From Bemisia tabaci (taxonomy: Eukaryota > Arthropoda > Insecta > Hemiptera > Aleyrodidae): DNA of 64,000 bases. Position numbers and translations under genes: made by a program. The stretch covers positions 6,386,001 through 6,450,000 of the forward strand of contig NC_092801.1 in NCBI RefSeq assembly GCF_918797505.1. Direction: 5' to 3'. The notes under the pieces were generated by a model. The model saw only the letters and a list, made by a program, of their open reading frames with translations. It did no database searches and was not told where the DNA came from. Shown here piece after piece: positions 1 through 10,437 of this stretch (its first letter is position 1; each line of letters begins with the position of its first letter).

Positions 1-540
1 GTTTGGTGAATTAGCAAATCAAATTGGTTGGTAAAAGCCACCAGAATTCTATTCGAGCGAGAGGAGTCAAAGTTTCATCATAGTCTTTAGCTTATTTTTT
101 GACTGAAGCCACGAGCAACTAACCCCGCGCTTTATGTTTTTTAGGTTTCCCAAATTCATCCTTCTTAATTGTAAAAATCCATTTACAATCAACAATATTT
201 TTATCCTCAGGCTTTGGTACAAGACTCCAAGTATTGTTGAATGTGAGAAAGTCAAGCTCCTCTTTAATGACCTGCTGCCATTGAATTTTATCAGCTCTAT
301 TCTCAACTTCATTAAAAGTTTTGGGTACATCACAGTCAATGGATTGTACATTTAAAATAAACTCATCAAGTTCATTTACATCACTCCTTGACCCAAAAAA
401 AAAATCATTCTCACGATTTTGGGGCTTCAAAACATGGTTTTTTATCCATCTCCATATGGATCTTCGCATCACCCTTTTTGTCTTTACTAGAGTTATGATC
501 CTCTTCTGCGGTCACCTTTATCTCAAGTTCTTTATGAAGT
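1..540 (-). pseudogene. Ty1/copia pol fragment (start of reverse transcriptase)
   Basis: On the minus strand, 472-119 reads 117 codons ending in the start of a copia-type reverse transcriptase: an acidic linker, then WQQVIKEELDFL, TFNNTWSLVPKP and CKWIFTIKKDEFGKPKKHKA. The next block, resembling LVARGFSQK and a D-Y-D-E-T motif, continues toward base 1 with frame breaks. In copia elements this segment follows the integrase and opens the RT domain. No LTR, gag or integrase is visible, so this is a captured fragment inside Polinton-like copy A. The large palindrome carries the preceding linker and the 3' RNase H end of a similar copia element but not this RT block, so the copies were trimmed differently. 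Confidence 0.75.
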
Positions 541-971
541 TCTGATTTTGACTCACAATCAAATGCATCAGTTCCCTCTTGAGTTCTCAGTTCTGATTTT
601 GACGGGGACCGTAAAGCAATGTACCTACTGGAGCTTTTTCAATACCGTTGTTCGCAACTGGGGGGTTCCCGCAATGAAATTCAACATCTTTTAGGTTTGA
701 TAAATTTTTTGGAGGCTTCCGGTGGTCTCATTGCATTCATATTTGAAAAGTAGCGGGTGTGTTGCCGTCAGAAATCGTGTAGGACGCATCATTTTCCAGA
801 TATCGAGCAAAATCCATCGATTATTGATATTTTACCTTTATTTCTATCGAAATCATCGACCATTAACATTCTCATGTGAAGTTGTGGTAAGTAATCGAAA
901 TCATCGAGTATTGTTACATTCCCATTTAAAATGGACCACTAGATAAGGTGCGAATTTAAGCATTCTGATAC

Positions 972-1271
972 GTGTTTCTTAACCAGAGCTTCACGGAGAA
1001 CTCGATTCACGCAACTAAATTACTGAAACCAACTCCTAACGAAGATATTAACGTTTTCATTTCACATATTGGTTACGGGGAATTTGAACTGCTCAAAGCT
1101 CTACGACCATCAAATCGAGCACTACAACGCTTTCAGCAAGCTTCTCAATCGAGCAATAAGTATTCATTTCCCATCATGTGTTGTTCAAACTGTAAACAAT
1201 TTGCTATAGCTGATCCAAAGTGTCAAGATTTTTATATCGCAGAAACTATCGTGATAACGTTTAGCGTGTGA
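972..1271 (+). CDS. 99-codon open frame of unknown function, repeated in the palindrome arms
   Basis: The frame opens at a GTG, with no ATG at the start, and runs 99 codons to a TGA. The same frame recurs at 49117-49416 (minus) and 55302-55601 (plus) with only two or three amino-acid differences, for example NSIHATK versus NTIHATK and LRPSN versus LRHSN. It is moderately Cys-rich near the end (PIMCCSNCKQF). I recognise no domain. The lack of an ATG and the recent duplication mean that openness alone is weak evidence of coding; it may be the last exon of a lost gene or chance. Confidence 0.2.
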   Translation: MFLNQSFTENSIHATKLLKPTPNEDINVFISHIGYGEFELLKALRPSNRALQRFQQASQSSNKYSFPIMCCSNCKQFAIADPKCQDFYIAETIVITFSV

Positions 1272-1562
1272 TGTGAATCACGCGGAGCATTGCGAGCTTT
1301 CATGAGCGGTAGTTTGAATTTACATCTCAAGAATCATATTTCGGTAATTTTCGGTGAGCGCATCATGGTTTACGTGAAATTTTGGTTAAGAAACTCGTCT
1401 GGTGGTCCATCACGGTAAATATTCGCAATCATCAACTGATTAGATTTTTCCATTTGATGTTACGGTGAAGAATCGGAATAATTGACCATCGCTGTTTTCC
1501 TATTAAAAAACTATGGTAATGAATCAAAATAATTGAATACTGATGTATTCCTATTTAAAACT

Positions 1563-1946
1563 AGAGTACCTTTATAGCGAGAGTATGGACAGATCGCTTC
1601 ATGGAGGGTTTTGGACCCAAAAGTGCAGCCGCACCCTTCTAACCAACTTCTAACGCCCAAAATTTCACTGCCAGTCTGTAGATTCCAATTCTAACCAATA
1701 TGGCTCAGAATGTACATAAATGAGCGTTCTTCCGCAGTAAATGAGTAAATTTATGCAAAAACTAAGTCAAATACGTGCTTGATAAACGATGGTTCGTAAC
1801 AATTGTATTAGTAAATTGTTCTGTGTAATTGAAATTCATAGGTTGGTTGTATTTCTGGCCCTGACTTTATTCGCGGAGGCATCGGTGAAGGCCTGATGGA
1901 TTCTCGGAGTTTCACATTTATCTATACTCTCACTATATAGGTACTA
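1563..1946. mobile_element. MITE family 1 copy (GAGTACC ends)
   Basis: This is a copy of the about 385-bp MITE best seen at 14134-14519. Both ends carry GAGTACC...TATAGCGAGAGTAT in inverted orientation and the middle has no ORF. It sits inside Polinton-like copy A at the same place as in both arms of the large palindrome (48189-48571 and 56147-56529), so it entered the ancestor of these copies. Confidence 0.6.
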
Positions 1947-2459
1947 TATTTAAAACTATGGTAAAATAATCGAGTGTGAAGTAATTTGGACCTGAATATC
2001 GATCTTTTACCCTACCTTAAATGTTAGATCGCGGGTTACGACACGTCCCTGAAAGCAATACGGTGGATTCCAATAAGATAATTATTGATTGATTGATTTT
2101 GGGCTTCCTAACTGTTTTAGAGGCTTCCTAGTGCTCTCATTGAATTTATAATCGAAATGTAGCGGATTGTTCTCGTCAAAAATCGTCTAGGACGCACCGT
2201 TTTCGACATATTAAGCAAATACCATCGATTATTGATATGTTACGTTTCTATCTGTGGTATAGTATCGAAATCATCAACCATGGACATTCTCATATGAAGT
2301 TGTGGTAAATAATCGAAGTCATCGAGTATACCGCTTACTCCATACAACTGAATAAGATTCATAAGATTATCCACGAACCAACAGATATTTCACGTTGAAT
2401 ATTGATCATCTCGTGACGCATCCATCGAGGACCGCAGCACGGAAACGGAGTTAAAGCAT

Positions 2460-2830
2460 CACGACCGCTGGGTGAGAACCCGCAATGAAATTTTAAGTTT
2501 TTCTGACACCCTTGATCCATACAAGTGAATTAGAGTCCTCAGATTATTCTGCGACCCATGAACCAACGGATATTTCACGTTGAACATTGATTTCGGGATG
2601 TATAGAGTGAGGACCCGTAGGCTTGTGCTGAAGTTTCCTAAACAATCCGGTTCGCGAGGGGGGCTGCCCGCAATTTTTAAGTTTTTTCTGATACCCTTGA
2701 TCCGTAGAAACTAAGAGCCAGTCGTCACATCGTTGTGCGATCCATGAACAACAACTATTTCACGATGAATTTTGAACTCTGGACGGAGCGAGGACCGCAG
2801 TCTACGAAGGCCACGAAGAAAACCGCGTAT
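2460..2830. repeat. 181-bp repeat, one to two units
   Basis: This segment holds the unit containing CACGTTGAACATTGATTTC and the GAGGACCCGTAGGCTTGTGC block. The large palindrome has about four tandem units in each arm (47080-47640 and 57078-57640). The short array here marks copy-number change between copies. Short ORFs through the array are by-products of the repeat. Confidence 0.6.
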
Positions 2831-3904
2831 ACACATAAGATAGGTATGTGTCATAGACGTGTTTATGACATCAGACATACAAACGGTCAATAGTAAAACT
2901 CAAGAATCCATTTATTCAAACAAGCATAAAAAACTCGTATATACATATAAGATACGCATGCGACTTAGGTGAAAGTTGGATTTTCTCGAAAACTAAAAGT
3001 CGTATCAAAATTCGGTCTGTACAGTTTTCCGATCTTCCATAGTGTAAAAGAATCGGATCGGAGGAGGGTAATTTTCCGAAAATTTTTTAATTTCCCGAAT
3101 CAGACCCTACTCTCCAGTATCCGATACCAGACCCATACTGAAGGATATGGTGTATTGATCCCGAAAATTTTACAAGTCCGAAAATCCGAATATTTTACAC
3201 AATCTGAAAACAATGTAAGGAACAGAACCGCGCATACACATAAGATAGGTATATATCATAGATGTGTTTTTACAATCGGACATACAACCTGTCAAGAGCG
3301 AAACACCAACCCATTTATTCGAGCAAGCGTAAAAAAACTCGTATATACATATAAGATACGCATGCGACTTAGGTGAAAGTTGGATTTTCTCAAAAACTAA
3401 AAGTCGTCTCAAAATTCGGGTCGTACGGTTTTCCGATCTTCGATAGTGTAAAAGAATCGTGTCGGGTTGGGATGGATCGGAGGAGGAGAATTTTCCGAAA
3501 ATATTTTCCAGCGTAGGACTTAGATAATGTTTTAATATCCCGAATCAGACCCTCCTCTCCAGTCACCGATACCAGTCCCATCCTGGAGGCTATGTTCTAA
3601 TGATTCCGAAAATTTTACAGGTTTTCGATCCATCAAACTGAAATTGCAATATACAATCCCAGTTGCTTATTCCAAAACATAAGGTTCGGATACAAATCTC
3701 CAAGCGCACACTCGCCAGTCTTCGATACCAGACCCATACTGGAGGATATGGTCTATTGATCCCAAAAAATTTACAAGTCCGAAATCTGGGAAACGAAAAG
3801 TTGTATCAAAATTCGGTCAGTACAGTTTTTCCGATCTTCCATAGTGTAAAAGAATCGTATTGGTCCGGGACGGATCGGAGGATGGTAATTTTCCGAAATT
3901 TTTT

Positions 3905-4330
3905 TTAATTTCCGGAATCAGACCCTATTCTCCAGTCTCCGATACCAGGTCCATACTGTAGGATATGGTCTTTCGAAATCGAAAATTTTTACAAGTCCGA
4001 AAATCCAATTCCCGAATCAGACCCTATTCTCCAGTCTCCGATACCAGGTCCATACTGTAGGATATGGTCTTTCGAAATCGAAAATTTTTACAAGTCCGAA
4101 AATCCAATTTCCGGAATCAGACCCTACTCTCCAGTATCCGATACCAGGTCCATACTGTATGATATGGTCTTTCGAAATCGAAAATTTTTACAAGTCCGAA
4201 AATCCAATTACCGAATCAGACCCTAATCTACAGTATCTGATACCGACCCATATGGTAAGATACGGTCTCTCGAAACCGAAAATTTTTACAAGTCCGAAAT
4301 CTCGAAAACCAAAACTCGTATCAAAATTCG
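3905..4330. repeat. Tandem array of an about 105-bp unit
   Basis: Four degenerate units each contain a CCGAATCAGACCCTA block, a TCCGATACC block, a GGATATGGTCTTTCG block and a TTTTTACAAGTCCGAAA block. The same array occurs in the large palindrome (about 45.4-45.85 kb and its mirror), and a single-unit relative lies next to the ends of the small palindrome. It is a subterminal repeat of this Polinton-like family. Confidence 0.65.
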
Positions 4331-4499
4331 GTCCGTACAGTTTTCCGATCTTCAATAGCGTAAAAGAATCGCATCGGTCCGCGCCGGATCGGACGAGGGT
4401 GATTTTCCGAAAAATTTTCAATTTTACCGAATCAGACCCTAATCTACAGTATCTGATACCGACACATATGGAAAGATACGGTCTCTCGAAACCGAAAAT

Positions 4500-4884
4500 T
4501 TTTACAAGTCCGAAAATCCGAATTTTTTTGCACAATCTGGCAACACTGTACGGAAAAATCAACTAATTTCTCGCCCCATCTGGCAACACTGTAAAATGTA
4601 ATGTTGCAAAATTTCACCAATAAATAAATCATTTATTTACATGCCCCGTTCGGCAACACTGCTGCGCCATCTTGAAAAATACACCATTGCATAACCCGAA
4701 AAATGAAGGGGCATTATTACACCATTGCATAACCCGCATATTGAAGGGGCAACATGCAATACTTTCTTTTTACAGCGTTGCCATATTGAACAATAATCCC
4801 TATACAACGCTGTAATTTAATTCATATTTTTCGGCACAATTTGGCTAAAAACTTTTGTGCTAAGATTCCCATTTTCACCCTACT
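4500..4884. repeat. Terminal region of copy A with repeated CAGYGTTGC motifs
   Basis: The last about 385 bp are shared by all four Polinton-like ends in the window. They contain several copies of GGCAACACTG or its complement CAGTGTTGCC, and the variant CAGCGTTG, in both orientations. The outermost about 45 bp here (AATTTGGCTAAAAACTTTTG) match the end at 63578 but differ from the two palindromes, so two terminus types exist. Clustered inverted short motifs at an element end suggest protein binding, which is an inference. Confidence 0.6.
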
Positions 4885-4890
4885 CGCTTG

Positions 4891-5380
4891 GCGTCCAGCC
4901 GACGTTCGAACAATAAATCACACTATTAAATATACAGGGTTATCCAAAAGTCACCTTCCACCCCTGTAACTTTTTTCCTAATTGAGATAGAAAGTTGAAA
5001 CTTTGGGAACCTTCCTCGATCTAAAGTAGCAACTTTTTGGCCCCCCAAAATTTTCGGGGGCCGCTCCCCCCCTATGGGTCGCGGGGGCTAACTTTTTTTT
5101 TCAAATGGCAACTCCCCCTTTGTGATACATCATTTGAAAGGTAATAATAAAATAAAATTTTTGGCACAAACCGCAGGTCAAAATGTTGATTTTTGACAAA
5201 ATGGCGGCCGGTCAAAGTTCAAAATGGCGGAAATTTGACATCTCCGTTGTTTATCGACGGATTGGCATGAAACTCGGCATCCGGGGGTTTTTTGGGACGA
5301 GAAAAACGATTCTGGCATTAGTTTTCCGGAATTCTTAGTTCTTTTCAAAATGGCGGTGAAAAAATGGCGACCTAGAGCGG
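4891..5380. other. Repeat-derived DNA without a gene
   Basis: This stretch begins with a TACAGGGTTATCCAAAAGTC motif common near repeat ends and includes a CCCCCAAAATTTTCGGGGG hairpin. It then passes into ATGGCGG-rich sequence leading to the minisatellite that follows. I see no coding region. Confidence 0.4.
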
Positions 5381-6320
5381 GAAGTGGATATTTAGGCTAC
5401 TTTTCCCTGGATTTGCATGAAACTTGGTATCAGGGGGTATTTTGACACGAGAAAAGCGAATCTTTCATTGGATTTTTGAAATTCTAAAAAACTTCAAAAT
5501 GGCGGCGAAAAAATGGCGACCTAAAGCGGGAAATGGATATTTAGGCTGCTTATCCGTGGATTTGCATGAAACCTGGTATCTGGGGGTATTTTGACACGAG
5601 AAAAGCGAATCTTTCATTGGATTTTTGAATTTCCGAAAACCTTCAAAATGGTGGCGGAAAAGTGGCGAAAAATCCGTATTTCGGCCGGCTCCCGTGAGTA
5701 TCCTAAGCTCCATCATGAAAAGGAAGGCAGCAGGATTGTTGGAATATCCACGGTTACCGAAAATGGAACTGAAATGTGGAGGTCACGTTTAAAATCTCGA
5801 CATGAATCAGAAATTTGGAAAATATTAGGTCACACATTAGGTCGCCTCCTAACTTTTCAATTACCAGTCCGCCCTAAAGCAGGGAATGGATATTTAGGCT
5901 GCTTATCCGTGGATTTGCATGAAACTTGGTATCAGGGGGTATTTTGACACGAGAAAAGCGAATCTTTCATTGGATTTTTGAAATTTTGAAAAACTTCAAA
6001 ATGGCGGCGAAAATATGGCCGGAAATCGATATTAGAGCCGTTTATCACCGATGGATTTGCATGAAACTTGGTATCAGGGGGTATTTTGACACGAGAAAAG
6101 CGAATCTTTCATTGGATTTTTGAATTCCGAAAACCTTCAAAATGGTGGCGAAAAATATGGCCGGAAATCGATATTAGAGCCGTTTATCACCGATGGATTT
6201 GCATGAAACTTGGTATCTGGGGGTATTTTGACACGAGAAAAGCGAATCTTTCATTGGATTTTTGAATTTCCGAAAACCTTCAAAATGGTGGCGGAAAAGT
6301 GGCGAAAAATCCGTATTTCG
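5380..6320. repeat. Minisatellite, about 142-150-bp unit
   Basis: The block GGATTTGCATGAAACTTGG followed by GACACGAGAAAAGCGAATC recurs near 5409, 5559, 5910, 6052 and 6194. Open frames across it (65-118 codons) are the same repeat read through and I do not call them genes. Its inverted counterpart is at about 11.15-11.52 kb. The left end of the fold-back element (5821) lies within this array, so the array occurs both inside and outside that element. Confidence 0.75.
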
Positions 6321-6918
6321 GCCGGCTCCCGTGAGTATCCTAAGCTCCATCATGAAAAGGAAGGCAGCAGGATTGTTGGAATATCCACGGTTACCGAAAA
6401 TGGAACTGAAATGTGGAGGTCACGTTTAAAATCTCGACATGAATCAGAAATTTGGACCTTAGTCAGAAGTCGGAGTAGTATTTCTTCATTGTCCTGATTT
6501 CATCTTTAATTTGACTCATTCGTTGTTAAGTTGCAATTCATTTTTTAGTATTTCTTGAGAAACCAGAGGATAAACTTTTATTGCTCGTAAGTTCTCTGAA
6601 CGTAGCTCTCCGCTAGTTGAAAATCATAATTTTGTGATTTTTGGACAACTACCCAGGGCTCACCGCGGGGAGGTGGCTACGCATCGAGTCCCGCCCGTGC
6701 CTCCCCATCCACCCAACCTGTGAGGCACGTAAAAAAAGTAAAAAAGAAATCGGCTTTTTTCCTAGAATGAAAGTAAATGAAAGGTGCACATGTCGAAAGG
6801 GAGGGAGAAAAAACCCTTCTCAAAAAAAGGCAAGAGAAAAAGATAAAAAGCTGCTGAAAAAATAAAACTACTACTTCTGAACAAGTCCGCATTAAAATAA
6901 AGGAAACGCTAACTCGAT

Positions 6919-6956
6919 AGCTGCAGCGGTCACGCGCACCGTGCGCCGCTGCAGCT
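6919..6956. repeat. Perfect GC-rich hairpin near the inner end of the fold-back repeat
   Basis: AGCTGCAGCGG at 6919-6929 is the exact complement of CCGCTGCAGCT at 6946-6956. The loop contains a second palindrome, GCGCACCGTGCGC. The same structure is mirrored at 10463-10500. A two-tier hairpin in otherwise AT-rich DNA could be a cruciform or binding site. Confidence 0.6.
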
Positions 6957-7059
6957 ACCGTGTTCAGCATTCTTTATTTTGGGGAGGCGGAATAGAAGTT
7001 ATAGTTCTTTGAGAAGTTCTTGGAGAAACGCATAATTCATTACAGCTCTTGTTCAAACT

Positions 7060-7765
7060 AATGTCCGTTTTCTGCTTGACAGTAATACAGCCTAAACTCG
7101 AATTCTGCACGAATTTTTTCCAGCATGGCAGGGGTAATTTTTGCGCATTCGTCGATAATTCGCTGCCTTAACTCAGCAATTTCTCGCGGTTTTGTCGCGG
7201 TTTTGAGGGGACCCCACAGAAAATAATCTAAAGGAGTTAAATCGGGTGACCTTGTGGGCCATTCGATGGTTCCACGCCGCCCGATCCATCTCTGGGGAAA
7301 TTCTGCATTCAGGTATTATCGCACGGCCAGCGTAAAGTGTGCAGGGCATCCATGTTGCTGGAATCAAGGGTCGTAATCTTCTACGGAATTTTCGATAATT
7401 TCCAGAATTTTAGGAACAATGGCGTCTTCCAGCAGTTGTAAATAAAGGGGGCCCGTCAGATTTCCCTCGATGAAAAAAGGACCAATGATGTGGTTTCCGA
7501 GGATGCCACACCAAACGTTTAGCTTTTCAGGGAATTGTGTGTGGGTTTCTCTGCCGACATGTGGATTTTCTTGGGCCCAGTATCGGCAATTGTGCTTATG
7601 AACAGATCCATTCAAAAAAAAATTTTGATTCGTCACTGAAGCATGTCCTTTTAATGAAATTTGGATCGGCTGTGATCATCTCTTCCATTTTTTTCACAAA
7701 ATTGGAGTCGCCCATCTGGGTCATCCTCGTTTATTTCGTGGATGAGCTTAATTTTTTAAAAAAGT
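7060..7765 (-). pseudogene. mariner/Tc-type (DDE_3) transposase remnant
   Basis: Read on the minus strand, this gives the C-terminal two thirds of an insect mariner/Tc-like transposase. Recognisable blocks are RLQFCEK, CFSDES (first catalytic Asp), NGSVHKHNCRYW, KLNVWCGILGNHIIGPFF, GCPAHF, RSPDLTPLDYFLWG (third Asp) and a final FRLYYCQAENG. It is dead: there is a frameshift at the run of T after FSDESKFF and another near CEK, a stop replaces the Trp before FQQ, and the second catalytic Asp of the usual QQDGCPAH motif is His here. The N-terminal DNA-binding half is missing. Family recognition is secure; the subfamily is not assigned. Confidence 0.85.
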
Positions 7766-8003
7766 TATTTACTTCGCTATACCAAAAAGGCACGGTGCCT
7801 GCGGTGGAAACTTCATTAATGCTCAAATTTGTAAATTAAATGGAAAGGTGTTGAACCTTTTAATGAAAAATCCGAATGTAAAATTTATCAACAACAACTG
7901 GATGAAAGAAGAGTACTATCGATCAGACGGAATTCATTTCAACAGTAGGGGTAAAGACATACTTGTGGAGAAAATCGACGCTATCCTTAGGTGTTGGCTT
8001 TAA
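7755..8003 (+). pseudogene. SGNH/GDSL-esterase-like C-terminal fragment
   Basis: An open frame without its own start ends at the TAA at 8001-8003. It contains YFAIPKRHGACGGNFINAQI, then VKFINNN and SDGIHFNSRGKDILVEKI. The last block matches the family pattern D-G-x-H-x-N-x-x-G, where Asp and His are the catalytic pair of SGNH hydrolases; IPKR fits the strand before it. Such domains are known in ORF1 of CR1-type LINEs and in some insect retroelement proteins. The N-terminal half with the catalytic Ser is replaced by the mariner remnant on the opposite strand, so this is a 5'-truncated piece. Source element unknown. Confidence 0.55.
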
Positions 8004-8027
8004 ACTTGCAGTAAGTACATATATTCC

Positions 8028-8363
8028 ATGAGAAGATATGTTCCTCCTTCAGCGATATTTTTAAAAGTGTCAAAACTTCTTCAACTCAAAACAAGCAGTG
8101 AGCTCCAACACAATGTGTTGATAAGGCGCGTCATTAACTCGCACATATCAACCCCTTTAGTTTTCATTTACAGAGATTCCAAAATAGGCAAAGCAGCACA
8201 ACAAGAGAATTCATACGATCCAACACTGCGAGGTCAACGACGCACTTTGACGAGACCGTGTATTGTGAATGTAGAGAGCCATTCGAACGAGTTTAAGTTT
8301 TTTGATTTGCCCCAACCAAAATCTTATCAGATTCTTAAAGAAAAGTGCTACGTAATAATTTAA
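8028..8363 (+). CDS. Hypothetical 111-codon ORF
   Basis: An ATG-started frame of 111 codons begins 25 bp after the stop of the SGNH-like fragment. It has no signal peptide, membrane segment or recognised domain. The composition is basic, with a RRTLTRP stretch. It may be the next part of the same retroelement transcript or chance. No homology is claimed. Confidence 0.2.
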   Translation: MRRYVPPSAIFLKVSKLLQLKTSSELQHNVLIRRVINSHISTPLVFIYRDSKIGKAAQQENSYDPTLRGQRRTLTRPCIVNVESHSNEFKFFDLPQPKSYQILKEKCYVII

Positions 8364-10437
8364 GCGAAGAAAGGAAAAATTCTGTCCAGCTCCTGAAAGA
8401 TAAAGTCGATTTAAAGGTATATTGGGGCTAAAATACCCAAATCACCGGTATTATAAATCCCGTTATATTCTTGAACAGATTTTGACTCGATTTAAATGCA
8501 ATTGCATTAAATACTTATGTCTTGATTCTGTTGTTTTAAACGTATTTACATGCAAAGAGGGTCAATCATGTCCATGCTCTATTCATTCATGAATTGAAAG
8601 TAAGCAATCTACATCCCGAAAATCTACCGATTTGCCGTAAGAAATTGCAGAAAGTTGATATACCAGGTCGATGCACCCACTCGTTGAATTTAACAACCAA
8701 TTTCGTGAGTGCAAATATGTAAAAATCGATATGCTATAGTCATTTTGGGTGCATTTATTCTTCATGAAACAATAATAATTTCAATCCCGAAAAAAACATC
8801 CATTTAATTTCCGTATAAAATCGAAATAATCGAAATGAGTTGACTCCCTGAGGTGAAAATTAGATTCTACGTGTAAAAATACTTACGTATCGATATGCTG
8901 AACAAGGCAAAAATTGGATCGGATTTTAGCCGCTTTGCCCGCCTCTCCTCGATATTTACAAACCGTTCCTATACTCATCTCAAAATTTTTCTCAGAGCCT
9001 TGTGTTATTATCAGCTTCCATTTAAATCCCGGTTCGATGACCGAATCGGCTGCCCAAAAAGCCAGCCATTTTTGAAAGGCTCTATGAGAAATTCGTGATA
9101 TTATCGGCTCTCAGGAAATCGCCTCATACCTAAAATTGATGGTATAAATTTTTGAGTGCTTAAAATAATCGTATTCAAGAAACTAAGGCATTCAAATATG
9201 GAGTCAGTTTCTTTTTAATAATATAACAGGATTTTCTCCCGGTGATTTAGCTATTATAGCCCCAGAATACTTTTAAAGCGCCTTTACTTTCCAGAAACTT
9301 GACGGAATTTTTTTTTAGCTTAAACGATTTAAGAGACACTGTAGTTAAAAAATATAAAGAATTTTCGATTTTGACAAAAAAAAATATTCGTTCAGGCACA
9401 CCGTGTATTGTATGGAGTACTGCTGTTATTCAACCCTTGTCTTCAGGTCAAAATTCTTACAAGGAAGCCCCTTGCAAGAGGCGATTTTTTTGTAATTTCT
9501 CCCAATTTTTTCTCCGTTATATAATTGAATTGCTTGTCAAATTCTGAGGTCAATTATATTTAACTGTAATTTATACATTTCTTTTTTTCCCTTCATTTCA
9601 TTTTTTGTATAGAGAAGTTTCGTTGATTTCTTCGGATTTCGAATACAGTAACTTCTCTTCTATTCGGTCGATTTTTATAAATAAGACCTCTTTTTATTTG
9701 TCTTTTAACGGAGAGTAAGGAAAAAATTGCTAAGTACACGCGAAACAATTTTTTTTTAAAATTGGACGAATCCTAGCGTGACGGTGAAATGGTTAATCAA
9801 GCGTAAAAGGGTCCGGGTCGGGTCGCTCGGAGGACAATAGAAACTGCCTCGGTCTCGAGACAGTGGTCCGGTGTGCGGGGAGGAGAAGGGTAAGTGGATT
9901 TCTGTAAAAGCAAATTGATTTCTGTATGCGTTATGGTTAGCACATGGTCTAATGAGTTTTGAGGCTCATCGCAGATTGCACTTACGGTTGTCCTGGCTGG
10001 CCCAGGCTATCGGAGCAGTGGTACCAAATTTTGAAAAGCATAACAGGGGTGTGAAGATCCGTCAAAGCAACATTATGAACGAAACGGAGAAGTGAAATTC
10101 TCATTCGAAGAGTTCTGGCCTGCTCAGCAATCCTCGAATCAGTTCGTTTGATTCTGCTTATATATGCATATTTTAAATCAGCGCTGAGCATTCTTAGGTT
10201 TTTTTAAAAAAAACCAAGTAACGTAGACTATTGGTATTCATTACACATAAACTAGAAAGCCCCAGAATGAGAAACAAATTTAAATCATTATTATTGACGG
10301 ATTAGTAAACTTTTTACACGCTTTGGAAAATCTCAGAAGTTCGCGGTAGTCACTTTTCGGTAAGGGACTAAGGGACTCGGTTATTGTATCGAGTGGGGGG
10401 TCGAAACGATCGCAAAGGCGGTATACTACGTATACGC
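8364..10437. other. Gene-free AT-rich interior of the fold-back element
   Basis: I find only short overlapping frames without domains. There are T-rich tracts near 9300 and 9580-9700 and a short GC-rich patch near 9810-9890. No RNA gene or clear repeat is visible. Confidence 0.4.

Larger units (their letters stand above)
1..4884. mobile_element. Polinton-like element copy A, one end (partial)
   Basis: This is one end of an element whose other end lies outside the window. It runs, with small indels, parallel to the right arm of the large palindrome (about 54.7-59.86 kb). It ends at 4884 with CACCCTACT, the complement of the AGTAGGGTGAAAATGG start shared by all copies here; the next six bases, CGCTTG, would be its target duplication. 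From inside to outside it holds a copia fragment, a 99-codon open frame, a MITE, one to two copies of a 181-bp repeat, a 105-bp repeat array and a terminal region rich in CAGYGTTGC motifs. It lacks the 247-bp MITE and the extra 181-bp units of the large palindrome. AG...CT ends and a 6-bp duplication are Polinton/Maverick hallmarks. No Polinton gene is visible in this part, so it is a non-autonomous relative. Confidence 0.7.

Noticed and set aside
5591..6497. Frames of 65-118 codons sharing a TREKRIFHWIFE block
   Set aside because: They are the 142-bp minisatellite read through; the repeated protein sequence follows the DNA repeat and has no domain.
9915..9985. GTTATGGTTAGCAC...GAGTTTTGAGGCTC, tRNA-like start
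   Set aside because: There is no matching T-arm or acceptor stem in the next 70 bases.
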